From ZC4RG20 sp964553875 (lineage in GTDB: Bacteria; Pseudomonadota; Gammaproteobacteria; Steroidobacterales; Rariloculaceae), in assembly GCA_964553875.1 (NCBI GenBank), contig CAZKNH010000025.1, positions 1-37,635 of the forward strand: a DNA stretch of 37,635 nt, written 5' to 3'. A model generated the notes under the pieces. The model did no database searches. It was given only the letters and a program-made list of their open reading frames with translations, and had not been told where the DNA came from. Positions 23,680-32,754 of this stretch are shown here, in pieces. Numbering within the stretch: position 1 is the stretch's first letter; the number at the start of each line of letters is the position of its first letter. Both the position numbers and the translations under genes were made by a program.

Positions 23680-25509
23680 TCAGTCGGTGCCGTTGCGCGG
23701 CTGGATCGTATCCGCCTCGAGCACCGCGCCGAACGCCTCCTGCGCGGCGCGCACGTTCGGATCCTGCTCCATCGCCTCGCGCGCTCTGCGCATACGCTCG
23801 TTCTCGTTCGCGAGCCGGATCTGGGCCGGCGTCGGCCGCGGCGGTGTGCCGGTCGTGATCGACAGCGTGATCGGCCGGCCGAGATACTCGCTGATCGCGG
23901 CCTCGAGCCGCGATCGGACCTGCTGCGTCGCGAGCATCTCCTTCTCGGGCAAGAGCACGAGCTCGAGGCGCCGTTCGCTCGCCTTCGCGAGCTCGCAATG
24001 ATCGGCAAGCTGACGCGCGGCGCCGCGGATGTCGGCGCCCTCGATCAGCGAAGACCAGCGGCCGTCCCAGCGACGCGCCGGTGCCGCATCGTCGCCGAGC
24101 GAGTCGTATAGAGGGTCCGGGCCGAGCGGCGCGGCGTCTCGCGGATCGAACTCCGGCAGCCCCGGGTCATCCGTGAACGGGGGCGCCGGCGGCGGGCCGT
24201 CGTAGGTGCCCGGGTCGGGGCTCGCCCTGCCCTGGGCCGGGGCCGGCGAAACGGCTTTCGGCGTGCCGCGCTCGAGCGGCTCCGAGGGCCGGGTCTTCGC
24301 GGCCGACGCGCCGGTCGTCCGGGCCGGCGCTCCCGCGGCACTCGCCGCCGGAGCGCCCGACGGCGTCCCGGGCCGAGCGGCGCGCGGCTGCGCTCGTCCG
24401 GGCTCAGTGCCTCCGGTGCCCGTGTCGGTGCCGACGGGCCTGAAGGCGAGCATCCGCAACAGCGTCATCTCGACGGCGACGCGCGGATCGCGGGCCACCG
24501 GCAGGTCGCGCCGCCCCTGCAGCGCGATCTGGAAGTAGAGCTGCACGTCCTCCGCAGAAATGCGCTCCGCGAGGGGCTTCAACGTCTCGAGGTCCTCGTC
24601 GGGCACGCGGTCGCCGACGAGCTGGATCACCGCGAGCTGGTGCAGCGCGCCCATCAGCTCGTCGAGCACCGAGCCGAAATCGGGCGCCCGCTCCGCGAGC
24701 TGCGCGACCTCGTCGAGCAGCGCGTTGCCGTCCTCGGCGGCGAGCGCTTCGAGGATCCTGAGCACGTGACCGCGGTCGATCGTGCCGAGCATCGCGTTGA
24801 TCGCCGCGGCCTCGATCCGGCCGCCGCAGAACGCGATGCCCTGGTCCAGCATGCTGAGCGCGTCGCGCATGCTGCCGTCCGCGGCCTTCGCGAGCGCCTT
24901 GAGGCCCTCGGCCTCGGCGTCGACGCCCTCCGCCGCGCAGATTTTCTCGAGCTGAGCCTGGATCTGGGCTGCCGTGAGGCGCTTCAGGTTGAACTGCAGG
25001 CAGCGCGAGAGCACCGTGATCGGCAGCTTCTGCGGATCCGTCGTCGCGAGCAGGAATTTGACGTGCGGCGGCGGCTCCTCGAGCGTCTTGAGCAGTGCGT
25101 TGAACGAGTGGTTAGAGAGCATGTGCACCTCGTCGATGAGGTACACCTTGTATCGGCCCCGCGTCGGCGCGTACTGGACGTTATCGAGCAGCTCGCGCGT
25201 ATCGTCGACCTTCGTGCGGGACGCCGCGTCGACCTCGAGCAGATCGACGAACCGGCCCTGATCGATCGCCGTGCAGGCATCGCAGACGCCGCACGGCTCG
25301 GCGACGACGCCCTGCTCGCAATTCAGCGCCTTCGCCAGGATCCGCGCGACGGTCGTCTTACCGACGCCCCGCGTGCCGGTGAAGAGATACGCGTGGTGGA
25401 GCTTGTCCTGCTCGAGCGAATTCACGAGCGCACGGACGACGTGCTGCTGCCCGACGAGATCCTGGAACCGCCGGGGCCGCCACTTCACTGCGAGAACGGT
25501 ATAGCTCAC
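23680..25509 (-). CDS. dnaX: DNA polymerase III subunit tau/gamma
   Basis: 609 residues from GTG 25509 (SYTVLAVKWRPRRF, matching the usual N-terminus). It is the clamp-loader ATPase and replisome organiser. Seen: Walker A GTRGVGKTT, zinc site in the stretch NCEQGVVAEPCGVCDAC, Walker B LIDEVHML, sensor-1/SRC region TTDPQKLPITVLSRCLQF, domain III, then a long Pro/Ala/Gly-rich linker (about 370-470) and a C-terminal tau domain. No run of six or more A occurs on the coding strand, so the E. coli A-AAA-AAG slippery site that makes gamma is absent. ffs lies directly upstream on the same strand. Confidence 0.97.
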   Translation of the reverse strand: MSYTVLAVKWRPRRFQDLVGQQHVVRALVNSLEQDKLHHAYLFTGTRGVGKTTVARILAKALNCEQGVVAEPCGVCDACTAIDQGRFVDLLEVDAASRTKVDDTRELLDNVQYAPTRGRYKVYLIDEVHMLSNHSFNALLKTLEEPPPHVKFLLATTDPQKLPITVLSRCLQFNLKRLTAAQIQAQLEKICAAEGVDAEAEGLKALAKAADGSMRDALSMLDQGIAFCGGRIEAAAINAMLGTIDRGHVLRILEALAAEDGNALLDEVAQLAERAPDFGSVLDELMGALHQLAVIQLVGDRVPDEDLETLKPLAERISAEDVQLYFQIALQGRRDLPVARDPRVAVEMTLLRMLAFRPVGTDTGTGGTEPGRAQPRAARPGTPSGAPAASAAGAPARTTGASAAKTRPSEPLERGTPKAVSPAPAQGRASPDPGTYDGPPPAPPFTDDPGLPEFDPRDAAPLGPDPLYDSLGDDAAPARRWDGRWSSLIEGADIRGAARQLADHCELAKASERRLELVLLPEKEMLATQQVRSRLEAAISEYLGRPITLSITTGTPPRPTPAQIRLANENERMRRAREAMEQDPNVRAAQEAFGAVLEADTIQPRNGTD

Positions 25510-25552
25510 TTCGGAACCGGATCCTCGGCTGAATGCGGGCGCCGGAAAACGA

Positions 25553-25659
25553 GATCCGCGTCAGCCCGACCCCGGCACCCGACCGAGCCGCTACCGCTGC
25601 TCCCTTCCGGGCCTGACGGGGTTTACGACGGGTCGTCGCGGGGGGACCGACGCGGACCT
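25553..25659 (-). ncRNA. ffs: Signal recognition particle 4.5S RNA
   Basis: The minus strand carries the conserved SRP core GTCAGGCCCGGAAGGGAGCA (revcomp of about 25595-25615), the Ffh-binding domain IV with its apical GGAA-type loop. The ends pair perfectly: TCCGCGTC (25656-25649) with GACGCGGA (25562-25555), giving the single long hairpin of the bacterial small SRP RNA, about 107 nt. A -10-like TAAAAT (25670-25665) stands about seven bases before the predicted 5' end. A location beside dnaX is frequent in Proteobacteria. The ends are approximate to a few bases. Confidence 0.93.
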
Positions 25660-25705
25660 CGTGGATTTTAACAGACCCTCGTCACCGGCGTCGGTTCGAT
25701 TGCCG

Positions 25706-25735
25706 TTGGATCTCGATCGGACTTTGCGCTACGCT
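25706..25735 (+). promoter_or_regulatory. Candidate promoter of tRNA-Ser
   Basis: TTGGAT (25706-25711) and TACGCT (25730-25735) are separated by 18 bases and end ten bases before the tRNA. Both are moderate matches to sigma-70 boxes. The opposite-facing ffs promoter lies about 35 bp to the left. Confidence 0.4.
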
Positions 25736-25745
25736 CCGCCCCCTC

Positions 25746-25839
<94 letters not shown>

Positions 25840-26040
25840 GCTGCCGGCTAAAAGGACCGCAGCCGACGTGCGGCTTCCTCGGCACATAGGCACTTGGTCC
25901 TACAGCTGCCCCCGCCGATAAGTTCTACCCTCAACTTTCTGACGGAAGCCAAGGCCGCCGCCCGGGGACGGTGGCGGCTCGCGCGTTCGAAGGTCAAGAC
26001 CGGCGAGCGAAAAGGAGACTCGCCATCGGGGGTGCGAGCC

Positions 26041-26697
26041 ATGCTGTGTCGTTTCGCATTCGCTTTGATGCTCGGCGCTTCCGCGTCGACCTCTGCGCTT
26101 GCGCAGGATGTCGTCACCTACAAATCCGCGGTCGTCGCGCTCGCCGAAGATCCTGCCTTGAGAGCCGAGTTCGAGGAGGGCCTCGTCGCGAAGGCACTCG
26201 AGCACGATTACGACGCGGTGACGAGCTACGACCTCGTCCCGGATGTAACGGACGTCGACGACAGACGCTTCCTCCGAACTCTCGCGTCGGACGGCGTTCG
26301 CATGGTGCTCATGGTTCGGCCCGCGGCGGTCGGTCCCGGGTCTTCTCTCGAATCGGTGCGCGATGCAGTCTCCCCCGAGCTCCTGACCGACATGCGGAAG
26401 TTCGCGCGAGACATCAGCTCGTCGGATGGGGACGACCTGATCGCGGTCGTGCACATGGCGATTTACGAGATCTCGGAGCGCGACGCAGTGCTCGTCTCAT
26501 CCGGCGCCGTTTGGCTTGATGAGGAGGCGCCGACGCGAGCGGAACAAGTCGACCGGCTCCAGGACTTGATCGTCGCGAACGTGGATGCGGTGAGGCCGAA
26601 GATCAGAAGCTTGCTCGGCTTGCCGGGTCTCAAGCGACCGGCAGCCGGTGACATCGAAGAGGCGCGAGCACCTTTGTCCGAAAGCGTCGAAAGATGA
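26041..26697 (+). CDS. Secreted protein of unknown function
   Basis: 218 residues from ATG 26041; GTG 26032 is an in-frame alternative. Signal peptide to about residue 22 (STSALA|QDV). The mature protein is mixed alpha/beta with no Cys: VTYKSAVVALAEDPALRAEFEEGL, YDAVTSYDLVPDV, DGVRMVLMVRPAAVGPGSS, LIAVVHMAIYEISERDAVLVSSGAVWLDEE, ending in a helix and a low-complexity tail. The alternating strand/helix layout recalls periplasmic proteins of GNA1162/CsgG-like fold, but that is only an impression. It stands alone between the tRNA and the convergent TonB receptor gene. Confidence 0.75.
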   Translation: MLCRFAFALMLGASASTSALAQDVVTYKSAVVALAEDPALRAEFEEGLVAKALEHDYDAVTSYDLVPDVTDVDDRRFLRTLASDGVRMVLMVRPAAVGPGSSLESVRDAVSPELLTDMRKFARDISSSDGDDLIAVVHMAIYEISERDAVLVSSGAVWLDEEAPTRAEQVDRLQDLIVANVDAVRPKIRSLLGLPGLKRPAAGDIEEARAPLSESVER

Positions 26698-26700
26698 AGA

Positions 26701-26717
26701 CGCGAGCGAGCCTCGCG
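26701..26717. terminator. Weak stem-loop after the secreted protein gene
   Basis: cgcgag (26701-26706) pairs with ctcgcg (26712-26717) around a five-base loop, starting four bases after the stop at 26697. The stem is short and no T-run follows, so this is only a weak terminator candidate between two convergent genes. Confidence 0.25.
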
Positions 26718-26813
26718 ACCGACCCCGAGCCGCGCGCGCCAGGCGGCAACCAAGGTTAGCCTCGAAGAATGCGTGCGGCCGACCGAGTGCTGGCGCCCGA
26801 CGTCCGCGCTGGA

Positions 26814-29800
26814 CTAGAACGCCGCCGTCGCCCCGACGTAGAACCGCCGCCCGTTGATGTCGTAGTTGTTCGTGTTGAACGTGCCCTCCGGCAGATTCGG
26901 CGGTTGCGCCGCCGGATCCCGCCCCGTGATCGGCGGCTCCTCGTTGAACACGTTCTCGATGCCGAAGCGCAGCGCGAGATTCTCGCCGAGCTGATAGCGG
27001 CCGAGCAGGTCGAACAGGTTATACGCCGATGCGCCGGTGATCGTCGTGTTCGGGTTCGTCGCCGAGACCTCCGCATCGATGCTCGGCAGATGCTGCCATC
27101 TGAGGCTCACATCGAAACGGTCGAGCACGTACGTGAACGACGATAGTGCCTGGTAGTCGTACGCGCTGCCGTTCAAGCCGTTCTGCGTCGGCCCGAACGT
27201 GCCAGCGAAGTCCGTCAACGGATCGGTCGGCAGCTCCGCCGATTTCATGTCGAGGAGCACGTTGATCAGCGACGTCACGTCGACTCGACCGGGTCCGGCG
27301 TCGAACGTCCAGTTCAACTGCAGGTCGATCCCCGACGTCTCGAAGCGGCCGCTGTTGAAGAAGGTTCGCTGTATATCGCCGATCGTGCCGGTGGCATTGC
27401 GGTTGAACCCCTGACAGAGCGGCGCACCGGGATCGAACGTCGGATTGAAGGCCGGATCCGTGCACTGGCGCATCACGATATCGGGGGACTGCTCACCTAT
27501 CGCCTCGCTGACCTCGATGTCGTAGTAATCGACCGAGATCCGCACGTCGGAAAAGAGGCCCTCGCCCAACGCAAGATCTATCACCGCGCCGATGGTCCAC
27601 GTATCCGCCTCCTCGGTGTCGAGGTTCGGATTGCCGACGGTCGTCGGGAACAGGAACGCGGGCCCCGCGGGCTGCGGCGTCGTCGTCACGAGCCCCGCCG
27701 CGACGGCGGCCGGATCGGCCGAAGCGAGCGTCTCCGCGGGGACGCCGTAATACTGCTCGTCCGCGGTCGCACTGCCGCTCGCCTCCATCAGCGCGCCGCA
27801 GAGTCGCACGACGTCGTCCCAACCGTCCGGATTCTGAAGCGGGTTCGCGGACCAGGGCAGCGCGTTGTTGATCGAGCAGACATCACCGCCTGCCGCAAGC
27901 GCGAAAGTCTGCTCGGCCGCGAGGAAAAGCTCCGCGACGTTCGGCGCGCGCTCCGCGCGGTTGAAGCCGCCGCGGATCCGCAGTCCGTCCCTCACGCGCC
28001 AATCCGCGAGGATCTTGTACGTGCTGCTGCCGCCGGTCGTGTTGTAGTCCGAATAGCGGCTGCCGATCTCGAGCTCGAGCTGTTGCACAGCGCGCTTGTC
28101 CGCGAGGACCGGAATCAGAAACTCGACGTACGCTTCCCTCACCTTGATCGTCCCCGCCGAGTTGCCGGCGGGATAGAGGCCTGCCGCCTGCTCGAGGAAA
28201 GACGTGCCCTGCGTGACGAGCGTGTCGTTCTGGAACGTGTACTCGTTCTCCCGGTAGTTCAGCCCCGCCGCCGCACGCGCCTCGCCGGCCGGCAGATTGC
28301 CGAGACTTCCCTGGAAATTCGCCTGCCAGACGTCCTGCTCCATCACCTGCTTCGTGGCGATGTTCGCGTTGACCGCGTCGAAGCAGTCCTGGCTGACCGA
28401 CTCCCACGCGAACGGGTTGAGGCCCGTCGTGCATCTTCCCGTCGCGCCGCCGAAGCCGAAATCGGGCGGGCCGGCGTTGCTCTTGAGCTCGAACCCCTGC
28501 CCGAAGTTCGGCTGCTGCATCACCGCGCGGAGCCGCTGCAGCGACGCGAACCCCTTCTGCAGCACGGTCGTCTCGGCTTCGCCCTTCGACGTGAAGACCT
28601 CCCACGTCCAATCGCCGACCGGAAGCTCGCCTTCGAGGCCCATCACGAGGCTGTAGGTCGAGACGTCCGTATCCGACGTGCGCTGGAACGGCAGGAGCGC
28701 CCGCAGATCGAACGGAGCGGTCGGATCGGGGCGTGAATCGAGGATCGCGAGGAACTCGGCCGGCAGCACGTCCCGGTTGATCGTCGGATCGATGGGCACG
28801 CTCCAGCCGCCCGTGATCGGCACCGGCTCCTGCGTCGTGTCGGTCTTCGTCCTCGAGAAGTACCCTTCCGCGAACACGCCGATCGTGTCGCTGATCGCGA
28901 TATTGCCTTGCGCATACAGGTTATGGCGCGTCAGCGGCAGGATCAGATAGTTGTCGGTGTTGTTGACGCCGATCTGGCCGTTCGCGAGCTGCACGTACTT
29001 CTCGCCGTCGACGAGACCTGCGGCGCCCGATGCACCCGGCGTGCCGGCGACGTCGAAGCCCGAGAACGCGTTGCCGGCGAAGTCGCTGTAGATCACCGCG
29101 TTCGCCGGCGGCGCCGTGAACGTCGCGCCGTCGATCTGCTGGTTCAGCACCGCGGGATCCGGAAGATTCGCGAAGCCGGTAAAGAACCCGGGAAACTCCG
29201 GAAAGAACTGCGTGCCGCCGATCGTCGGGTTCGCCCAGAGGTCGCGGTACCAATCGCGGTCCCGCTGGAAGGCTTCGTTTCGCTTGTTCGTCGAGAACGC
29301 GAGGCTCACGTTGCCGTCTCCGTCAGCAACGTCGGCACCGATCACACCGGAGAACTGATACTCGAAGTTGTCGCCCTCCTCCGGCGAGCCCGCCTGCATC
29401 GAGAGCTCGAGGCCCTGGAAGTCGTCCCGCATGATGAAGTTGACGGCCCCTGCGACGGCATCGGCGCCGTACGTCGCCGACGCACCGCCCGATATCGCTT
29501 CGACGCGCTCGATCGCCGCGGGCGGGATCGTGTTGATGTCCATGACCATCGACGCGTTCGACGGCGTGCCGCGTCGGCCGTTGATCAGAACGAGAGTGCG
29601 GTTCGCACCGAGCCCGCGGAGCGCCACGGTCGCGACGCCGGGCGTGTTCCGCGCATTCGGCTGGATGTCGCCGCCCTGTGTCGGGTTGTCGAGCGTCGGC
29701 CTGAACTGCGGCAGTCGGTTCAGCTGCGTCTCGATCGCCGACGTCGTCGACTGATCGAACAAGTCCTCGTCGACTGTGACAATCGGGCTGTTCGCCTCGA

Positions 29801-29957
29801 AGTCGCGTCGCGTGATCAGCGAGCCCGTGACGACGATCTCTTCGATGTTCTCCTGCTGGGCGCTGGCGGGACTCGGAACGCCGGTTGCGACGATGAAGGA
29901 GACTGCCGAGGGGAGGGCCGCCATCCGACCCCCCGCACGGTGCTGCCTCGTGCTCAT
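26814..29957 (-). CDS. Second large TonB-dependent outer-membrane receptor
   Basis: 1047 residues from ATG 29957, with GCAGGAGG directly upstream. Signal peptide to about SPASA|QQE, mature start IEEIVVTGSLITRRDFEANS, plug domain with VALRGLGANRTLVLINGRRG and VEAISGGASATYGADAVAGA, a large barrel, and a C-terminal strand YVGATAAF with terminal Phe. It is of the same broad class as the receptor at 5731-8904 but clearly diverged: the plug has LINGRRGTPSNAS instead of LIDGARTVPADRN, so this is not a recent duplication. The ligand is unknown. A 14-bp palindrome touches its ribosome binding site, and a DUF2236 oxygenase gene is divergent from it. Confidence 0.95.
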   Translation of the reverse strand: MSTRQHRAGGRMAALPSAVSFIVATGVPSPASAQQENIEEIVVTGSLITRRDFEANSPIVTVDEDLFDQSTTSAIETQLNRLPQFRPTLDNPTQGGDIQPNARNTPGVATVALRGLGANRTLVLINGRRGTPSNASMVMDINTIPPAAIERVEAISGGASATYGADAVAGAVNFIMRDDFQGLELSMQAGSPEEGDNFEYQFSGVIGADVADGDGNVSLAFSTNKRNEAFQRDRDWYRDLWANPTIGGTQFFPEFPGFFTGFANLPDPAVLNQQIDGATFTAPPANAVIYSDFAGNAFSGFDVAGTPGASGAAGLVDGEKYVQLANGQIGVNNTDNYLILPLTRHNLYAQGNIAISDTIGVFAEGYFSRTKTDTTQEPVPITGGWSVPIDPTINRDVLPAEFLAILDSRPDPTAPFDLRALLPFQRTSDTDVSTYSLVMGLEGELPVGDWTWEVFTSKGEAETTVLQKGFASLQRLRAVMQQPNFGQGFELKSNAGPPDFGFGGATGRCTTGLNPFAWESVSQDCFDAVNANIATKQVMEQDVWQANFQGSLGNLPAGEARAAAGLNYRENEYTFQNDTLVTQGTSFLEQAAGLYPAGNSAGTIKVREAYVEFLIPVLADKRAVQQLELEIGSRYSDYNTTGGSSTYKILADWRVRDGLRIRGGFNRAERAPNVAELFLAAEQTFALAAGGDVCSINNALPWSANPLQNPDGWDDVVRLCGALMEASGSATADEQYYGVPAETLASADPAAVAAGLVTTTPQPAGPAFLFPTTVGNPNLDTEEADTWTIGAVIDLALGEGLFSDVRISVDYYDIEVSEAIGEQSPDIVMRQCTDPAFNPTFDPGAPLCQGFNRNATGTIGDIQRTFFNSGRFETSGIDLQLNWTFDAGPGRVDVTSLINVLLDMKSAELPTDPLTDFAGTFGPTQNGLNGSAYDYQALSSFTYVLDRFDVSLRWQHLPSIDAEVSATNPNTTITGASAYNLFDLLGRYQLGENLALRFGIENVFNEEPPITGRDPAAQPPNLPEGTFNTNNYDINGRRFYVGATAAF

Positions 29958-29966
29958 AGAAGCCTC

Positions 29967-29980
29967 CTGCCCGCGGGCAG
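29967..29980. promoter_or_regulatory. Perfect 14-bp palindrome next to the receptor ribosome site
   Basis: CTGCCCGCGGGCAG is a perfect palindrome that overlaps the edge of the AGGAGG sequence (29968-29963 on the minus strand) of the second TonB receptor gene. It could be a repressor site or fold the leader so as to influence initiation. It may also be chance in GC-rich DNA. Confidence 0.3.
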
Positions 29981-30157
29981 ACTGAGTCCCTTCGAACAAA
30001 AAAGCGTCGCACCGCCACCCCGGCGCGTTCAATCGGTGCTGATCCGCGCCGGCTCACCACACATTCACGGCCCTTGATGAAAGCGCCGAATCGCAGAATG
30101 GCGACCGAGCCGCACCGGGCTACACTCGACGTAGCCGACGAGCCGCATGTCGCGGGT

Positions 30158-30180
30158 TGTCGCACCCGGCGTGTGCGACA
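30158..30180. promoter_or_regulatory. Inverted repeat upstream of the DUF2236 gene
   Basis: TGTCGCA (30158-30164) and TGCGACA (30174-30180) form a perfect 7-bp inverted repeat with a nine-base spacer, 54 bp before the chosen start of the oxygenase gene. Size and spacing suit a dimeric helix-turn-helix repressor such as TetR types. No regulator gene is visible nearby. Confidence 0.35.
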
Positions 30181-30233
30181 GCGGGACCAAAACTTGCAGC
30201 GTCGGCGATGTCACGACGGAAGGGAAAACTCAC

Positions 30234-31103
30234 GTGCAGCGCGACGTCGAACGCACAACGTCCGGCGTGCCGATCTCGCGGACCGTCAACGCCGAGCGGC
30301 TCGTCCTGCTCGGCTGGCCCCGCGCGATCCTGCTCCAGTTCGCACACCCGTTGATTGCAGCCGGCATCTACGAGCACAGCCAGTTCCGCTCGCGGCCGTC
30401 CGCGGCGGTGCAGCGTCTTCGGCTCACGGTCCGCGCGATGCTCGACCTCACGTTCGGAACGCCGGCCGATCGGCAGCGCACGCTCGACAGGATCATGGCA
30501 ATCCACCGCCGCGTGCGGGGTCGCCTGCAGATCGACGTCGGCCCGTTCCGAGCCGGCACGCCCTACTCCGCCGAAGACCCGGATCTGGTGCTGTGGGTCC
30601 ACGCGACGCTGATCGAGTCGGTGCCGATGTTCTATCGGATGCTCGTCGGACCGATTACCGAGGAGCAGCGCGACGCCTACTGCTCGGAAGCCGCGGCCGT
30701 CGCCGTTGCGCTCGGCGCGAGGCCGAACGAAGTGCCGACGACCGGCGCCGCGCTCGACGACTACATCGCGCGCATGCATGCGTCCGGAAAGATCGTCGTC
30801 GGCGAGCAGGCCAAGGAGCTCGCGGATGCCGTGCTGTCTCCGCCGTTCGGTCCGCTCGCCGCACCCGGCACGTTCGTGAACCGGCTGCTGACGCTCGGGA
30901 CGTTGCCCGCGCCGCTGCGCGAGCAATACGGATTCGCGTGGACCGAGCGCGACGAGCGGCGCTTCAGGCAGCTCGCATTCGCGCTCGCGAAGCTGCGACG
31001 CGCACTTCCCTACGCAGCCGCGACGTGGCGCGCTTCACGGCGTACCGCAGCGCCCGCGCGCGCGTCGGCACCCGGCTCGGGCGTGGAGCTCGATCAACGC
31101 TAG
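30234..31103 (+). CDS. DUF2236 (MpaB/Lcp-like) oxygenase
   Basis: 289 residues from GTG 30234, chosen because GGAAGGGA lies upstream and the family core begins soon after; an in-frame ATG at 30147 would add 29 unlikely residues. The DUF2236 signature is clear: RTVNAERLVLLGWPRAILLQ, FAHPLIAAGIYEHSQF, RLRLTVRAMLDLTFGT, then HRRVRG and the DLVLWVHATLIESVPMFY block containing the conserved His. The family includes the rubber oxygenase Lcp, a b-type heme protein, and the MpaB oxygenase of fungal mycophenolic acid synthesis. The substrate here is unknown. The gene ends five bases before the assembly gap, so its downstream context is lost. Confidence 0.88.
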   Translation: MQRDVERTTSGVPISRTVNAERLVLLGWPRAILLQFAHPLIAAGIYEHSQFRSRPSAAVQRLRLTVRAMLDLTFGTPADRQRTLDRIMAIHRRVRGRLQIDVGPFRAGTPYSAEDPDLVLWVHATLIESVPMFYRMLVGPITEEQRDAYCSEAAAVAVALGARPNEVPTTGAALDDYIARMHASGKIVVGEQAKELADAVLSPPFGPLAAPGTFVNRLLTLGTLPAPLREQYGFAWTERDERRFRQLAFALAKLRRALPYAAATWRASRRTAAPARASAPGSGVELDQR

Positions 31104-31108
31104 CGGAA

Positions 31109-31208
31109 NNNNNNNNNNNNNNNNNNNNNNNNNNNNNNNNNNNNNNNNNNNNNNNNNNNNNNNNNNNNNNNNNNNNNNNNNNNNNNNNNNNNNNNNNNNN
31201 NNNNNNNN
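31109..31208. other. Assembly gap (100 N)
   Basis: Exactly 100 N, the conventional filler for a gap of unknown length. The DUF2236 stop lies five bases before it and the histidine kinase stop five bases after. Genes on the two sides may be far apart on the real chromosome. Confidence 0.99.
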
Positions 31209-31213
31209 CGCCC

Positions 31214-32686
31214 TCACGCCGTCGCGCTCTGCTCGGGCCGTGCCTCCCACCCGAGCGGCAGGCGCACGACGAACTCGCTGCCGTGCCCCGGCCCGTCGCT
31301 CTTCGCTTCGATCGTCCCGCCGTGCCGCACGACCAGCTGCCGCGACAGGGCGAGCCCGATGCCGAGACCCCCGCCACCGGTGCGTTCGCGGTGCTCCGCG
31401 ACCTGCGTGAACATGTCGAACAGCGACTCCACACTTTCCTTTGGCAACCCGAAGCCCGTGTCCCGCACACGCACGACGACGCTCTCGTCCTCGACCGCTG
31501 CCGTGACGGTGATCGATCCGCCCGGCTCCGTGTACTTCGCGGCGTTGCTCAGCAGGTTGCCGATGACCTGTGTCAGACGTTGAAAGTCGCCGTCGGCAGG
31601 CAGCGGCTCGCGCCCTGTCTCGACGATGAGGCGATGCTGGCGATCGCTGATCGCGGGCATGCAAAGCTCGACGGCGGCATCGATCACGTCGCGCATGTCG
31701 AGCGGCGCCTTGCGCAGCACGACTTCGCCCCGACTGATCCTCGACAAATCGAGCAGATCCTCGACGAGCCTCGTCAGGTGATCGAGCTGACGCTTCATCA
31801 TGGCTCGCACCTTCACGATCGACTCGAAGCCGATCGTCGGCTGCTGCAGCAATTCGATCCCGGCGCTGAGCGTCGCAAGCGGATTGCGAAGCTCGTGCCC
31901 CAGCACGGCGAGGAACTCCGACTTGCGGCGGTTCGCTTCGCGCAGCGCCTCTTCCGCCTCCTTGCGGTCCGTGATGTCGATGCCGGTGGATTGCGCTTCG
32001 ATGCACCGGCCCGACTCGTCGAACGCGAGCGCACGGTTCGTCCAGAGCGTCCAACGCACGCCGTCGGCCGTTTCGAAGCGGTTCTCGATCCTGATCTCCG
32101 GTGTCTCGGGCGTCAGTTGATCGAGCAGCGCACGGACGCCCGGCCGGTCCTCGTCCGCGATGAAGTCCCAAAAGCTTCTGCCGACGAGTGCCTCCGGCGT
32201 CGTGCCGCGAGCGCGCGCATAGCCGCCGTTCGCGAACAGAATCTCGCCCTCCGGGTGGAACCGACACACCATCTCGGCTTGCGTGTCGACGATCGCACGA
32301 TAGCGCTCCTCGCTCCTGCGGAGCGCTTCCTCGACGCCAGCGGGGTCCACGGCCGGCGCGTACGCCCCCCGCCGACGAGCCGCGTCGACGAGCCAGCTCG
32401 CGGCCGCGCCCTGCACGACGAAGAGACCGAGGACGCCAGCGTCGGTGCCCCACCACCCCGCGCGTTCGAGCGCAAACCGCACGGCAAGCACCGCGACGGC
32501 CGCCGCCGCGGTTGCGGTGAGTCCCGAAGCAACGCCGCCGACGAATGCCGCGAGCACGACCGGCAACACGAGCCCGAGCAACGCGTATTCGATCGGCAGC
32601 GGCCAGGCCGCGCAGATCGCGGCCCCGGCGGCGGCTGCGAACGCGATGACATAACCGCCGACCGCGGCCCAACCTGCCTTCAACAC
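31214..32686 (-). CDS. Membrane PAS-domain sensor histidine kinase
   Basis: 490 residues from GTG 32686, with GGGGGAG upstream; a longer open frame is antisense to hemW and was rejected. N-terminal hydrophobic region with about three or four helices (VGGYVIAFAAAAGAAICAAW, LLGLVLPVVLAAFVGG, LFVVQGAAASWLV), PAS domain (about 117-240, RYRAIVDTQAEMVCRF to STGIDITDRKEAE), HisKA with phospho-acceptor His in LGHELRNPLATL, and HATPase with N box GNLLSNAAKYT, G1 VRDTGFGLP and G2 GGGGLGIGLALSRQ. The arrangement resembles DUF4118-type sensor kinases. No response regulator is adjacent; the one side that could hold it is the assembly gap. The signal is unknown. Confidence 0.92.
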   Translation of the reverse strand: MLKAGWAAVGGYVIAFAAAAGAAICAAWPLPIEYALLGLVLPVVLAAFVGGVASGLTATAAAAVAVLAVRFALERAGWWGTDAGVLGLFVVQGAAASWLVDAARRRGAYAPAVDPAGVEEALRRSEERYRAIVDTQAEMVCRFHPEGEILFANGGYARARGTTPEALVGRSFWDFIADEDRPGVRALLDQLTPETPEIRIENRFETADGVRWTLWTNRALAFDESGRCIEAQSTGIDITDRKEAEEALREANRRKSEFLAVLGHELRNPLATLSAGIELLQQPTIGFESIVKVRAMMKRQLDHLTRLVEDLLDLSRISRGEVVLRKAPLDMRDVIDAAVELCMPAISDRQHRLIVETGREPLPADGDFQRLTQVIGNLLSNAAKYTEPGGSITVTAAVEDESVVVRVRDTGFGLPKESVESLFDMFTQVAEHRERTGGGGLGIGLALSRQLVVRHGGTIEAKSDGPGHGSEFVVRLPLGWEARPEQSATA

Positions 32687-32754
32687 ATGCTCCCCCGTTA
32701 CTCCCGGACAGCCTTCGGCAGTGTACGGAAGCCCGACCGACGCTACCACGCCTG

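Noticed and set aside
23618..23998. Upstream extension of the ybaB frame
   Set aside because: It overlaps dnaX in another frame; the ATG at 23617 has a good ribosome site and gives the family length.
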